NCBI RefSeq assembly: GCF_003952665.1
Contig: NZ_CP017946.1
Coordinates: 3,162,001-3,226,000 of the forward strand
Direction: 5' to 3'
Length of the DNA stretch: 64,000 nt
Origin: Bosea sp. Tri-49
GTDB taxonomy: Bacteria; Pseudomonadota; Alphaproteobacteria; Rhizobiales; Beijerinckiaceae
Shown here: positions 28,858 to 36,605 of the stretch, piece after piece
Position numbering within the stretch: the first letter of the stretch is position 1
Layout: every line of letters starts with the position of its first letter
Notes under the pieces: generated by a model
Seen by the model: only the letters and a program-made list of their open reading frames with translations
Databases searched by the model: none
Told to the model about the DNA's origin: nothing
Translations under genes and position numbers: made by a program

Positions 28858-30318
28858 ATGAAGCTTGCTCGCGACCTCTTCTCTCGACATCTCCGCAACC
28901 AGGAGCAGGCCGCCGTGTCCCACCTGCCATCGTGGCGTGCGGCAGCGCTGATCGCAGCCATCGTCTTCGCCGCGGCATTGTTCGGTCATCTCACCCGGCC
29001 GCTCGGCTTCCTGTCGACCTTCTGGCCCGCCAACGCCCTGCTGCTGGGACTGATGGTGCGCAATCCGGGCTGGGCCGGGCCGCTCGGCTGGACAGGAGCG
29101 GCAGCGGGCTATCTTGCCGCCGATTTCGCCATGGGCGGCGGCGTTGGCCTGACATTGTGGCTGACGGCAGGCAATCTCACCAACGCCTTCGTCGGTTATC
29201 TGTTGTTCCAGCGCGTCGCCGGTCCGGATCGCCAGCTCGAACGGCCGCAATCCCTGTTGTTCCTGCTGCTGATCGCGCTTGTCTCGGCGACCTTGGCCGC
29301 CGCCGTCGGCAGCAGCGGCCTCGTCATCTATTTCGGTCACACTCGCCTTCAGGCGTTCGAGTTTTTTCTGACCAGCGAGCTTGCCAGTAACCTCGTGGTC
29401 CTGCCGGTCGTTCTGACGGCGCCCCCGCTCGTGCGGATCGTGCAGGGGTTAGTCACGCGCCCCATGCCGATGCGCGACCTGCCCAAGCAACTCCTGCCGG
29501 TTGCGGTCCTGTTGGTCTCGACCTTCGTCGGAACCTTGATCGGCGGCCCTACCGCGATCGCGATACCCGTCCCCGCAATCCTCTGGTGCGCGCTGAGCTA
29601 CGGTATCTTTCCGACCACGGTCCTGACCTTCCTGCTCGGCCTCTGGCAGGGCACCATTCTGCTCGCCAGCTTGCCACCGGGAGCCGCCGAACATGCGAAC
29701 ATGATCAGTTCGCATCGCTTTGGTGTGGCGGTCTTCTCGCTCGGGCCAATCATGGTCGCAGCAATCAATGCCGCCCGCTCGCACCTGCTGAGCGAGCTCG
29801 ACCTGGCGGCCAACCAGGATGTTCTGACGAAGGTTCTGTCCCGCCGCGCCTTCCTCTCACGCAGCGAGGCCATGCTGGCGAAGAGTTTCTCCACGAAGCG
29901 GCCAGTCGCCCTCCTGATGCTCGATGTCGACCGCTTCAAGCTGATCAACGATCAATACGGTCACGCGGTCGGGGACGAGGTGCTCGCGACCCTTGCGGAG
30001 AAGGTCGCGGCAATGCTGCGACGGGGCGATCTTTTCGGACGGATCGGTGGCGAAGAATTCGCGATCCTGTTGCCGCATCTGAACCAATCTGCGGCATTGG
30101 CCCTGGCCGAGAGGATGCGCAGCGACTGCGCCCAGCTCCGCGTCCCGGTCGAAGAGGGTGAGCCGCTCGCGATCACCGTCAGCATCGGCGTCGTCTGGGG
30201 CATGGCGGGGCCAGGCTGCTCCTTGCTGCACCTGATGCAGCAGGCCGACGCTGCGCTCTATCGGGCGAAGCGCGCTGGCCGCGATCGCGTCATCGATACG
30301 ATGCTCGAGGCGGCCTGA
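28858..30318 (+). CDS. Membrane-bound diguanylate cyclase, MASE1-GGDEF
   Basis: The 486-residue protein has about eight membrane segments in residues 25-310 that form a MASE1-type sensor (LGFLSTFWPANALLLGLMVR), and a C-terminal GGDEF domain from about 320. The active-site motif is GGEEF at 397-401, and the inhibitory-site motif RxxD is present as RRGD at 388-391, exactly five residues upstream, so an active enzyme with c-di-GMP product inhibition is expected. ATG 28858 was chosen; the open frame starts earlier (28741) but that part lies in the promoter region shared with the divergent aldehyde dehydrogenase. A GGDEF-tail remnant follows directly. Confidence 0.9.
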   Translation: MKLARDLFSRHLRNQEQAAVSHLPSWRAAALIAAIVFAAALFGHLTRPLGFLSTFWPANALLLGLMVRNPGWAGPLGWTGAAAGYLAADFAMGGGVGLTLWLTAGNLTNAFVGYLLFQRVAGPDRQLERPQSLLFLLLIALVSATLAAAVGSSGLVIYFGHTRLQAFEFFLTSELASNLVVLPVVLTAPPLVRIVQGLVTRPMPMRDLPKQLLPVAVLLVSTFVGTLIGGPTAIAIPVPAILWCALSYGIFPTTVLTFLLGLWQGTILLASLPPGAAEHANMISSHRFGVAVFSLGPIMVAAINAARSHLLSELDLAANQDVLTKVLSRRAFLSRSEAMLAKSFSTKRPVALLMLDVDRFKLINDQYGHAVGDEVLATLAEKVAAMLRRGDLFGRIGGEEFAILLPHLNQSAALALAERMRSDCAQLRVPVEEGEPLAITVSIGVVWGMAGPGCSLLHLMQQADAALYRAKRAGRDRVIDTMLEAA

Positions 30319-30325
30319 GCCCACA

Positions 30326-30427
30326 GTCCCTGTCCGCACGGCATCTGAGCTGGCCGACGACGCACTCTATGAGGCCAAGCGGAACGGGCGCAACCGCGTC
30401 GTCGACGCCGGCCTCCTCGCCGCCTGA
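30326..30427 (+). pseudogene. Remnant of a GGDEF domain C-terminus
   Basis: After the stop of the intact cyclase, the frame from 30326 reads VPVRTASELADDALYEAKRN followed by GRNRVVDAGLLAA and a TGA at 30425-30427. This is the last helix of a GGDEF domain (the ADxALYxAKRxGRNRV motif), similar to ADAALYRAKRAGRDRV at the end of the preceding gene but not identical. No start codon or upstream domain is present. It looks like the leftover of a second cyclase gene lost by deletion, or of a tandem duplication. Confidence 0.75.
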
Positions 30428-30436
30428 GCGGGCCCC

Positions 30437-31093
30437 TCAGAACTCGGCGTCGAGCTCCTCGAGCTCTTCCGGCTCGGTCTTCGCGGCCGCGATCCAGCGC
30501 TGCAGCGCCGGCCAGCCCAAGATCGTCTGGCAATAAGCCCGGCTGAGCGGGTCGAGTGCGACGTCATAGGCCAGGAAGCGCAGGCAGACCGGCGCATACA
30601 TCGCGTCCGCCATGGTCAGCCGCTCGCCGAAGAGATAGGGCCCGCCATAGCTGGTGATGCAGTCGCGCCAGATTTCGGTGACGCGGTCGATATCGGCCTG
30701 GGCGCCGGCCCAGAGCTTGAAGCCGGGATAATGCGCCTTGAGATTCATCGGCAGGGCCGAGCGCAGATTGGCAAAGCCCGAATGCATCTCGCCGGAGATG
30801 GCGCGGCAATGGGCGCGTGCCCCGACCTCGGCCGGCAGCAGCCCGGCCTGCGGCCTCAGCTCGTCGAGATAGCCGGCGATGGCGAGCGTGTCCCAAATCA
30901 CCACGCCGTCGTGGCGCAGACAGGGCACCAGGAAGGAGGGCGAGAGCAGCAGCAGTTCGGCCCGCGCCGAGGGATCGTCGACCGAAAGCATAATCTCCTC
31001 GACCTCGAGACCCGCGAGCTGGCAGAGCAGCCAGCCGCGCAGCGACCAGGACGAGTAGTTCTTGCTGCTGATGGTCAGCGTGGTGGCAGGCAT
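30437..31093 (-). CDS. Glutathione S-transferase family protein
   Basis: The 218-residue protein has the N-terminal thioredoxin-like domain with SSKNYSSWSLRGWLLCQLAG near residue 9, where the SSWSLR serine region binds glutathione, and VPCLRHDGVVIWDTLAIAGYL with the conserved cis-Pro and the E/D-T/S site. A helical C-domain follows (GERLTMADAMYAPVCLRFL). It conjugates or isomerises electrophiles with glutathione in the cytosol; the substrate is unknown. GAGG lies 9 bases before the ATG at 31093; the ATG at 31102 has no room for one. Divergent from the PHA depolymerase gene. Confidence 0.88.
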   Translation of the reverse strand: MPATTLTISSKNYSSWSLRGWLLCQLAGLEVEEIMLSVDDPSARAELLLLSPSFLVPCLRHDGVVIWDTLAIAGYLDELRPQAGLLPAEVGARAHCRAISGEMHSGFANLRSALPMNLKAHYPGFKLWAGAQADIDRVTEIWRDCITSYGGPYLFGERLTMADAMYAPVCLRFLAYDVALDPLSRAYCQTILGWPALQRWIAAAKTEPEELEELDAEF

Positions 31094-31234
31094 GCTCGGC
31101 ATCCTCGGCGCGCGGAGAACCAGCGTAGCAAGAGACGTTCCAGCGTCGCCGGCACGAGGGCGGCGGCGCGGGCACGCCGATTGCACGGGCAAACGGCCTG
31201 GTGCAGGCGCAGCACGATCGGGATCGCCAGACGG

Positions 31235-32449
31235 ATGCTCTATCTCGCCTATCAGGCCCAGTCCGACCTGTTCGATCCGGCTCGCGCCCTCGCCCAGGCG
31301 GCGATCGTGACGCTCGGTAGCCGCGCTTTGCTCGGCGAGCCGCTGAGCCTGCGTGCCGCGGCCGCCGGCTACGAGATGGTGACGCGGGCCGGGCTCACGC
31401 ATGAGCGCCCGCCCTATGGCATCACCAGTGTCCGCACCGGCAATCGCGACGTACCGGTGACCGAAGAGGCGGCGCTGACCCTGCCCTTCGGCACCTTGCT
31501 GCATTTCCGCAAGGACAGCGATCTCGCCCAGTCGAAGGTGCTGGTGGTCGCGCCGATGTCGGGGCATTTCGCCACCTTGCTGCGCAACACCGTCGCGACG
31601 CTGCTGCAGGATCACGACGTCTACATCACCGATTGGCACAATGCCCGCGACGTGCCGCTGGAGGCCGGCCCCTTCGGCTATGACGACTATGTCGACTATC
31701 TGATCCGCTTCATGGAGGAACTCGGTCCGGAGGCCCATGTCGTCGCGGTCTGCCAACCTTGTGTGCAAGTGCTCACCGCAGCGGCAGTTATGGCGCAGGC
31801 CGGCAACCCGGCGCAGCCGCGCAGCATGACCCTGATGGCCGGGCCGGTCGACACCCGCGTCAACCCGACGGCGGTGAACAAGCTGGCGAGCGACAAGCCG
31901 ATCGGCTGGTTCGAGAAGAACCTGATCGCCCGCGTGCCGGCGCGCTATCCGGGCGCGGGCCGCCGGGTCTATCCCGGCTTCGTCCAGCTCGGCGCCTTCC
32001 TGGCGATGAACATGAGCCGGCACGTCAACGCGCATATCGATCTCTTCACTCACCTCGCCACCGGCGAGACCGAGAAGGCGCAGATGATCAAGGCTTTCTA
32101 CGATGAGTATTTCGCGGTGCTCGACCTGCCGGCCGAATTCTATCTCGAGACCGTGCAGTGGATCTTCCAGGAGGCGCGGCTGGCGGCCGGCACGCTGACC
32201 TATCGCGGCGAGCGCCTCGATTGCAGCGCGATCCGCAAGACGGCGCTGCTCACGGTCGAAGGCGAGCGCGACGACATCTGCTCGCTCGGCCAGACCGCAG
32301 CGGCGCACGACCTCTGCCGCGGGCTCAAGCCCTTCCGCAAGCGCCACCACATGCAGGCCGGCGTTGGCCATTACGGCGTGTTCTCGGGCCGCAAATGGGA
32401 GAGCCAGATCTACCCGATCGTCCGCAACATGATCCTGGCGAACAGCTGA
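31235..32449 (+). CDS. phaZ: Intracellular polyhydroxyalkanoate depolymerase
   Basis: The 404-residue alpha/beta hydrolase degrades stored PHB granules to hydroxybutyrate units in the cytosol. It begins MLYLAYQAQSDLFDPARALA, typical of this family, and has no signal peptide. Instead of a serine lipase box it carries VVAVCQPCVQVLTAA, with Cys173 as likely nucleophile. The other triad members are expected in LTVEGERDDICSLGQT (Asp) and HHMQAGVGHYGVFSGRKW (His). The Cys-type box is known from the Ralstonia PhaZ1 group. No phaC or phasin gene is adjacent. The family is about 400-430 residues, so the gene is complete. Confidence 0.92.
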   Translation: MLYLAYQAQSDLFDPARALAQAAIVTLGSRALLGEPLSLRAAAAGYEMVTRAGLTHERPPYGITSVRTGNRDVPVTEEAALTLPFGTLLHFRKDSDLAQSKVLVVAPMSGHFATLLRNTVATLLQDHDVYITDWHNARDVPLEAGPFGYDDYVDYLIRFMEELGPEAHVVAVCQPCVQVLTAAAVMAQAGNPAQPRSMTLMAGPVDTRVNPTAVNKLASDKPIGWFEKNLIARVPARYPGAGRRVYPGFVQLGAFLAMNMSRHVNAHIDLFTHLATGETEKAQMIKAFYDEYFAVLDLPAEFYLETVQWIFQEARLAAGTLTYRGERLDCSAIRKTALLTVEGERDDICSLGQTAAAHDLCRGLKPFRKRHHMQAGVGHYGVFSGRKWESQIYPIVRNMILANS

Positions 32450-32458
32450 GCGGCCAGC

Positions 32459-32611
32459 CTATTTCTCCTTGATCGACAGGCCGTTCCTGCCGACCGAGAT
32501 CTCGACGCCCTCGGGCTGCTTCTTCTCCTGATAGAGCGCGTAGCTGACGGCTCCGAGGCCGACGACGAGCAAGCCGATCAGGAGAACAAGCGTATTGCGG
32601 GACAGCGTCAT
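32459..32611 (-). CDS. Small single-pass membrane protein, 50 residues
   Basis: The reverse frame from ATG 32611 to TAG 32459 begins MTLSRNTLVLLIGLLVVGLG, then AVSYALYQEKKQPEGVEISV and GRNGLSIKEK. One membrane helix (residues 7-27) is followed by a short charged tail. GGAG lies 6 bases before the ATG. It is convergent with phaZ (9-base gap) and sits upstream of, but apart from, the PAP2 operon. I recognise no function. Codon use matches its neighbours and the helix/tail organisation is convincing for a real gene. Confidence 0.7.
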   Translation of the reverse strand: MTLSRNTLVLLIGLLVVGLGAVSYALYQEKKQPEGVEISVGRNGLSIKEK

Positions 32612-32686
32612 CAGGAGCTCCGTTGATAGCCACGCCAAAATGGCGCGCCCATCAACGCTGGCGCAGTCGCGTGGTTCCGGCCCGTC

Positions 32687-33394
32687 TCAGGCGACCGGCT
32701 CGCCGCGTACAGCTGCGGCCTGCATCAGATTCACTTCCGTCCGGGCCGCGAAGCGTCCGATCAGGAAGATGGCGAGACCGGACCAGGCGACGCCGAGGCA
32801 CCAGCCGCCGAGCACGTCGCTCGGCCAGTGCACGCCGAGATAGATCCTGCTCACCCCGATCGCGATCATCAGGGCCCAGGCGATCCAGAGGCAGAGCCGG
32901 GCAATGTCGGCACGGCGCGAGGCGATGCCGACGAAGCCGGCGATGCCGAGCAGTACCACCGCCGAGAGGAAGGCGTGACCGCTCGGGAAGCTCGCGGTGA
33001 AGGTCAGCGCTGCGTGCTCGACGATGCCCGGCCGCTCGCGGCCGAAGGCCAGCTTGAGCAGCGTGCTCGTGCCCGTCGCCGCCAGGACGTTGACCACCAG
33101 GCCGATCGCCAGCGGACGGTGCCCGCAGAGGCGCAAGGTCAGGGCTGCGATCACTGTGGCGATGCCCAGTCCGACGAAGCTGCCGAGCGCGGTGAGGTCG
33201 CGCATCATTTCCCGGAACCAGGCCGGGCCGATCGGCACGGAGGGGTTGGCCGGGTCGCGGAACAACATCACCAACGCGCTGTCGACAGCGGACGTGCCGT
33301 CGGAGACGACGTAGAAGGCCAGGCCCAGAAAGGCGAAAGTAGCCGCGACAGGCAGGAGGAAGCGCGGCTGGAGGAGGAACATCGAACGCCTCAT
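32687..33394 (-). CDS. PAP2 family membrane phosphatase
   Basis: The 235-residue protein has about six membrane helices and the three-part phosphatase site: KLAFGRERP near residue 114, the PSGHAF motif near 136, and SRIYLGVHWPSDVLGG near 184. Such enzymes remove phosphate from phosphatidic acid, undecaprenyl pyrophosphate or related lipids at the outer face of the inner membrane. Its ATG overlaps the stop of the lipid kinase gene (ATGA, 33391-33394). The kinase and phosphatase act in opposite directions on lipid phosphates, so the pair may set the level of one phospholipid; this is inference. Confidence 0.9.
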   Translation of the reverse strand: MRRSMFLLQPRFLLPVAATFAFLGLAFYVVSDGTSAVDSALVMLFRDPANPSVPIGPAWFREMMRDLTALGSFVGLGIATVIAALTLRLCGHRPLAIGLVVNVLAATGTSTLLKLAFGRERPGIVEHAALTFTASFPSGHAFLSAVVLLGIAGFVGIASRRADIARLCLWIAWALMIAIGVSRIYLGVHWPSDVLGGWCLGVAWSGLAIFLIGRFAARTEVNLMQAAAVRGEPVA

Positions 33395-34374
33395 GAAGGG
33401 AACTGGTACTCGGCTGGATAGGACGGAAGCTCGGCCGGCCGGGCAGCGATCACCTGCAACGCACCTGGCAGCAGGCGATAGGCGAACGGGCTGGCACGGC
33501 GCTCGACCTCGCCATCGAAGGTGACATGGCCGCGGCGCTTGTCGCGGCGGGTCAGGGTGACGGCGGTGCCCGTCAGCGAGACCAGGTGCCGGGAGTTGCG
33601 CCAGCCACCGGTCAGCATCGAGAACGCCACCTTGGCGCGTGATAGCGGGCCACCCGTATCGAGGATATGGACCTCGAATTCGCCACCATCGAGACTGGTG
33701 CGACGCCATTCTGCACCGTCGAACTGGTTGACGGTAACCAGAACCGCATCGGCCTCGACCAGACGACGCTCGCCGGCGATCTCCATCTCGATGCGGATAG
33801 GGCGAGTGAACAGGATCGAGCGCGTCGCCGCGAAGAGGAACGAGACGAGCCGGCTGAACGGGAACCGGCGCCGGGCATATTCGCGCTGGCGCGCCATCAG
33901 GCTGAAGAAACCCATGCCCGAGATCGAATGGAACAAGTGGCCATCGACGCTACCGAGATCCATCGACACCGGCTCGCCCTGGCAGAGCGCGGCGATCTGC
34001 TGCTCAACCGTGCCGGTGAGACCGAGATCGCGGCCGAGTACGTTAACGGTGCCGAGCGGCAGCACGCCCACCGGCCGCTTGCAGCCGACCAGGACCGGCA
34101 AAGCGCCATTGATGGTGCCGTCCCCGCCGGCGATGACGGGAATCGTGGCTTTGTCGGCAACCGCGGCCTGCAAGCGTTCCCGCAGCTGGCGCGGTTGCAC
34201 CAGCTCGACCTCGGCTCGGCAACCGGCCGCTTCGAATGCTGCTTCGATGCGCCGCGCGAAGGTATCGGCCCCTGCTTCCAGCACCGTACCCGCACGCGCG
34301 TTGGCGATGACGCGGAAGCAGCGCGTTGGCGCCGGCGTTTCGAGCTCGGGCGACGGTTCCGACAATTTCGCCAT
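33391..34374 (-). CDS. Diacylglycerol/lipid kinase family protein
   Basis: The 327-residue cytosolic kinase has the DAGK catalytic signature VIAGGDGTINGALPVLVG near residue 80 and GVLPLGTVNVLGRDLGL near 103, with the second conserved glycine-rich part HSISGMGFFSLMARQREYAR near 149. It phosphorylates a lipid such as diacylglycerol, or in related bacterial proteins other long-chain substrates, with ATP. The ATG at 34374 follows the stop of the transglutaminase gene by one base, and the PAP2 gene overlaps its end, so the three form one tightly coupled operon. Confidence 0.9.
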   Translation of the reverse strand: MAKLSEPSPELETPAPTRCFRVIANARAGTVLEAGADTFARRIEAAFEAAGCRAEVELVQPRQLRERLQAAVADKATIPVIAGGDGTINGALPVLVGCKRPVGVLPLGTVNVLGRDLGLTGTVEQQIAALCQGEPVSMDLGSVDGHLFHSISGMGFFSLMARQREYARRRFPFSRLVSFLFAATRSILFTRPIRIEMEIAGERRLVEADAVLVTVNQFDGAEWRRTSLDGGEFEVHILDTGGPLSRAKVAFSMLTGGWRNSRHLVSLTGTAVTLTRRDKRRGHVTFDGEVERRASPFAYRLLPGALQVIAARPAELPSYPAEYQFPS

Positions 34375-34375
34375 G

Positions 34376-35272
34376 TCAGGCGGCGATATGGGCGTCTCTC
34401 TTGGCGGGAACAAGGCGGGTCGCCGTCGGCGCAAGCCGCAGCGGCTCCTCCTCGACCTCTTCGGTGATCACCTCGAAGCGCCGCAGCCAGTGCGGGCCGA
34501 AGGAGGTGATCATCGGCACGTCGGTCGCGTCGCGACCGCGAGCAAGGACGATGCGGCCAATGCGGCGCTGGTTATGCCGAGCGTCGAAGGTATGCCAGCG
34601 CCCGCCGAGCCAGACCTCGAACCAGGCGTTGAAGTCCATCGGCGCCGGGTTGGGCACGACGCCGATATCGCCGAGATAGCCGTTGCAATAGCGCGCCGGG
34701 ATGTTGAGGCAGCGGCACAGCGCGATCGCGAGATGGGCGAAGTCCCGGCAGACCCCGATCCGCTCCTCGAAGGCCTCGGCCGCAGTCCGGGTGTTGCGCG
34801 CGAAAGCGTAGCCGAAGCTGACATGGTTATGGACGAACTCGGTCACGGCCTGAACGCGGGCCCAGCCGGGCTCGACCTGGCCAAACAAGCTCCAGGCAGT
34901 GTCAGCCAGCCGGTCGGTTTCGCAATAGCGGCTCCCGAGCAGATAGGGGAGGACCTCCTCCGGCAGTCCCGCCGGCGCGGCCTCGCGCGCCGCCAGATCG
35001 GCAGCATCGGGCTCGCCGCTATCGTGGATGAGGCCTTCGCATGCTAGCACGACACCGCCCGCCGGCGCAGTGAAACGGCGGCAGATGTTGCCGAACGGAT
35101 CGAGATGCTGGCTGATCTCGATCGGCGCCGGCTGGGCCGCGATGGGCGCCACGCGCATCTCGTCCGGGCGGATCAGATCGTGCCGGCGCGAGGGGTGAAT
35201 ATCAAGCAGCGTGAGCAGGGAAGTCGGCTGATCGCAGACGACTTCGATCCGATAGCCGTAACGAATGTGCAT
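34376..35272 (-). CDS. Transglutaminase-like family protein with altered catalytic histidine
   Basis: The 298-residue protein has an N-terminal beta domain and a transglutaminase core with Cys175 in EERIGVCRDFAHLAIALCRC. The segment that normally supplies the histidine reads APMDFNAWFEVWLGGRWHTF, so the position is Asn215, while the aspartate (TFDARHNQRR) remains. Either a different histidine serves, for instance the one in GRWHTF, or the subfamily works differently. GAGG precedes the ATG at 35272. It heads the operon with a lipid kinase and a PAP2 phosphatase and is insulated from the PRC-barrel gene upstream by a terminator. Confidence 0.88.
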   Translation of the reverse strand: MHIRYGYRIEVVCDQPTSLLTLLDIHPSRRHDLIRPDEMRVAPIAAQPAPIEISQHLDPFGNICRRFTAPAGGVVLACEGLIHDSGEPDAADLAAREAAPAGLPEEVLPYLLGSRYCETDRLADTAWSLFGQVEPGWARVQAVTEFVHNHVSFGYAFARNTRTAAEAFEERIGVCRDFAHLAIALCRCLNIPARYCNGYLGDIGVVPNPAPMDFNAWFEVWLGGRWHTFDARHNQRRIGRIVLARGRDATDVPMITSFGPHWLRRFEVITEEVEEEPLRLAPTATRLVPAKRDAHIAA

Positions 35273-35379
35273 GGTGACCTCGATGATGCACGAAGGGAGT
35301 TGCCCACCATGGTGGGAGCGGTGCCCAGCCGGCACTCAATGACGCGCAGCTCCTGCCGAGGTTCCCCGTGAGGCAGCCC

Positions 35380-35410
35380 AAAAAAAGGTGCGGACCTTTC
35401 GGCCCGCACC
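35380..35410 (-). terminator. Strong intrinsic terminator after the PRC-barrel gene
   Basis: On the minus strand GGTGCGGGCC, tetraloop GAAA and GGTCCGCACC form a 10-bp stem with one G-U pair (35410-35387), followed by seven T (35386-35380). This is a textbook intrinsic terminator, 84 bases past the PRC-barrel stop, and it separates that gene from the transglutaminase operon. Confidence 0.9.
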
Positions 35411-35494
35411 ACGCAATCACGACGATCCGGCTGGGGGGATAGCGACCGCCGCGAGTTGCGCCTTTGTGTGGAACGCAGGCCCTGAGGCGCGCTC

Positions 35495-35878
35495 TCACAT
35501 CATCCAATACGGCATCGTGCCGTAGTAATCGTGCACCCGCTTGCCGTATTCCTTATCGTGCCAGTCAGGCTCGCCATCGGCGCCGTACATCGGGGCGGCT
35601 TCGAGCTTCTCGCGAGTGAGTGGCACGACATAGCCACCCTTCTCGACATCGTAATCGAGCATGCTCCACGGGATCGGATGGTACTTCTCGCCGAGGCCGA
35701 GGAAGCCGCCGAACGACATGATCGCGTAGGCAACCTTGCCGGTCGCCTTGTCGAGCATGACGTCGTAGATCGAGCCAAGATGCTCGCTGGCGGTGTTGTA
35801 GACTTCGGTACCGGCAACGCGAGCGCCGGCGATCAGCGGGTTGGCGGCGTGAGAGGCTGCGGTCATCGTAGCGCTCAT
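35495..35878 (-). CDS. PRC-barrel domain protein
   Basis: The 127-residue soluble protein has a single PRC-barrel: AGTEVYNTASEHLGSIYDVM near residue 19, VAYAIMSFGGFLGLGEKYHP near 47 and IPWSMLDYDVEKGGYVVPLT. Its tail is rich in Tyr, Met and Trp and ends YYGTMPYWMM. Stand-alone PRC-barrel proteins of this type are common in alphaproteobacteria and several belong to the general stress response; their biochemical role is unclear. GGAGGG lies 4 bases before the ATG at 35878; the ATG at 35890 lies upstream of that site and is not used. An EcfG-type promoter lies at 35933-35957 and a strong terminator follows. Confidence 0.9.
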   Translation of the reverse strand: MSATMTAASHAANPLIAGARVAGTEVYNTASEHLGSIYDVMLDKATGKVAYAIMSFGGFLGLGEKYHPIPWSMLDYDVEKGGYVVPLTREKLEAAPMYGADGEPDWHDKEYGKRVHDYYGTMPYWMM

Positions 35879-35890
35879 CGGTCCCTCCAT

Positions 35891-36234
35891 GAATAGCTTA
35901 TTGGGCCGACCTTCGAGCCGGCTCGTTCCATCAACCCGATGGGAGCGGCCGGGTTCCCAATGCGCAGGACAAAAAGATCGTGCCGTCCGGAAGGCTCACG
36001 AGGGCAGCCCCGCGAGCGTCGATCATGGGCACGGTGGCCTGCGGGCGGAACAAATGCCGGCTAACACGGTTTGAAGGATCGATCGAGCGTGCAGCTTCAG
36101 CCGACACGCTTCAGGCGGCAAGCGATCACCAAGGAGGCGCTGCCGCACGACCTGCCGAGGGCTCTTTGCAAGCTCGTTCTTGCATGTCGCGTCGCGACGC
36201 CGTCGGCCCTCGCCATAAAGGGAAGGAACGTCCG
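35891..36234. other. Intergenic region between PRC-barrel and lipoprotein genes
   Basis: This 344-base gap between divergent genes has no supported coding frame. It holds the EcfG-type promoter on the minus strand (35933-35957). On the plus strand GGAAGGA (36221-36227) is the ribosome-binding site of the lipoprotein gene. I see no second clear promoter and no palindrome of note. Confidence 0.5.
35933..35957 (-). promoter_or_regulatory. EcfG-type (general stress sigma factor) promoter of the PRC-barrel gene
   Basis: Read on the minus strand, GGAAC (35957-35953), 17 bases, then GTT (35935-35933) matches the alphaproteobacterial EcfG consensus GGAAC-N16-CGTT except for the C before GTT. It lies about 55 bases upstream of the PRC-barrel start codon, leaving a short leader. 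Confidence 0.6.
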
Positions 36235-36501
36235 ATGATGAAGAGATTTCTATTGGTAACTGCCGCGGTGGCCGCGCTCGGCGCCTGCACGCCCCGCGAA
36301 GAGAGAACTGCGACCGGCGCGCTGATCGGCGCCGGAGCTGGTGCCCTCATCGGCGGCGCCGCGACCGGGCGTGCCGGTGGTGCCCTGGCGGGCGCTGCGA
36401 TCGGCGGTGCTGGCGGCGCGATCATCGGCAATGCGACCTCGCCGGACCAGATCTGCTACGGTCGTGACGAATGGGGTCGGCGCATCCGCTACGCCTGCTG
36501 A
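36235..36501 (+). CDS. Small glycine-zipper lipoprotein
   Basis: The 88-residue precursor begins MMKRFLLVTAAVAALGACTP, a lipoprotein signal with lipobox LGAC. The mature part is a glycine-zipper run (ATGALIGAGAGALIGGAAT, then GGALAGAAIGGAGGAIIGNA) of the Rick_17kDa/YMGG type, followed by a short tail with two cysteines (QICYGRDEWGRRIRYAC). Such proteins are anchored in the outer or inner membrane; their function is mostly unknown. GGAAGGA lies 7 bases before ATG 36235; the neighbouring ATG at 36238 is also possible. Confidence 0.88.
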   Translation: MMKRFLLVTAAVAALGACTPREERTATGALIGAGAGALIGGAATGRAGGALAGAAIGGAGGAIIGNATSPDQICYGRDEWGRRIRYAC

Positions 36502-36535
36502 CGGCTCGCCGTCATTGCGAGGAACACCAGCGACG

Positions 36536-36579
36536 AAGCCATCCGGGGACGGCAGAATTCTGCCTCCTCCGGGTGGCTT
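36536..36579. repeat. Palindromic intergenic repeat (GCCATCCGG type)
   Basis: AAGCCATCCGG (36536-36546) and CCGGGTGGCTT (36569-36579) pair in 10 of 11 positions around the perfect 14-base palindrome GGCAGAATTCTGCC (36551-36564). It is preceded by GTCATTGCGAGG, a sequence that heads dispersed repeats in many alphaproteobacteria. It fills the space between the convergent lipoprotein and hutC genes and may stop transcription from both. Confidence 0.65.
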
Positions 36580-36605
36580 TGCTGTGCTCGTAGTGAACCT
36601 ATCGC

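Noticed and set aside
31094..32371. Long N-terminal extension of the GST frame
   Set aside because: It is antisense to phaZ; a proper Shine-Dalgarno fixes the GST start at 31093.
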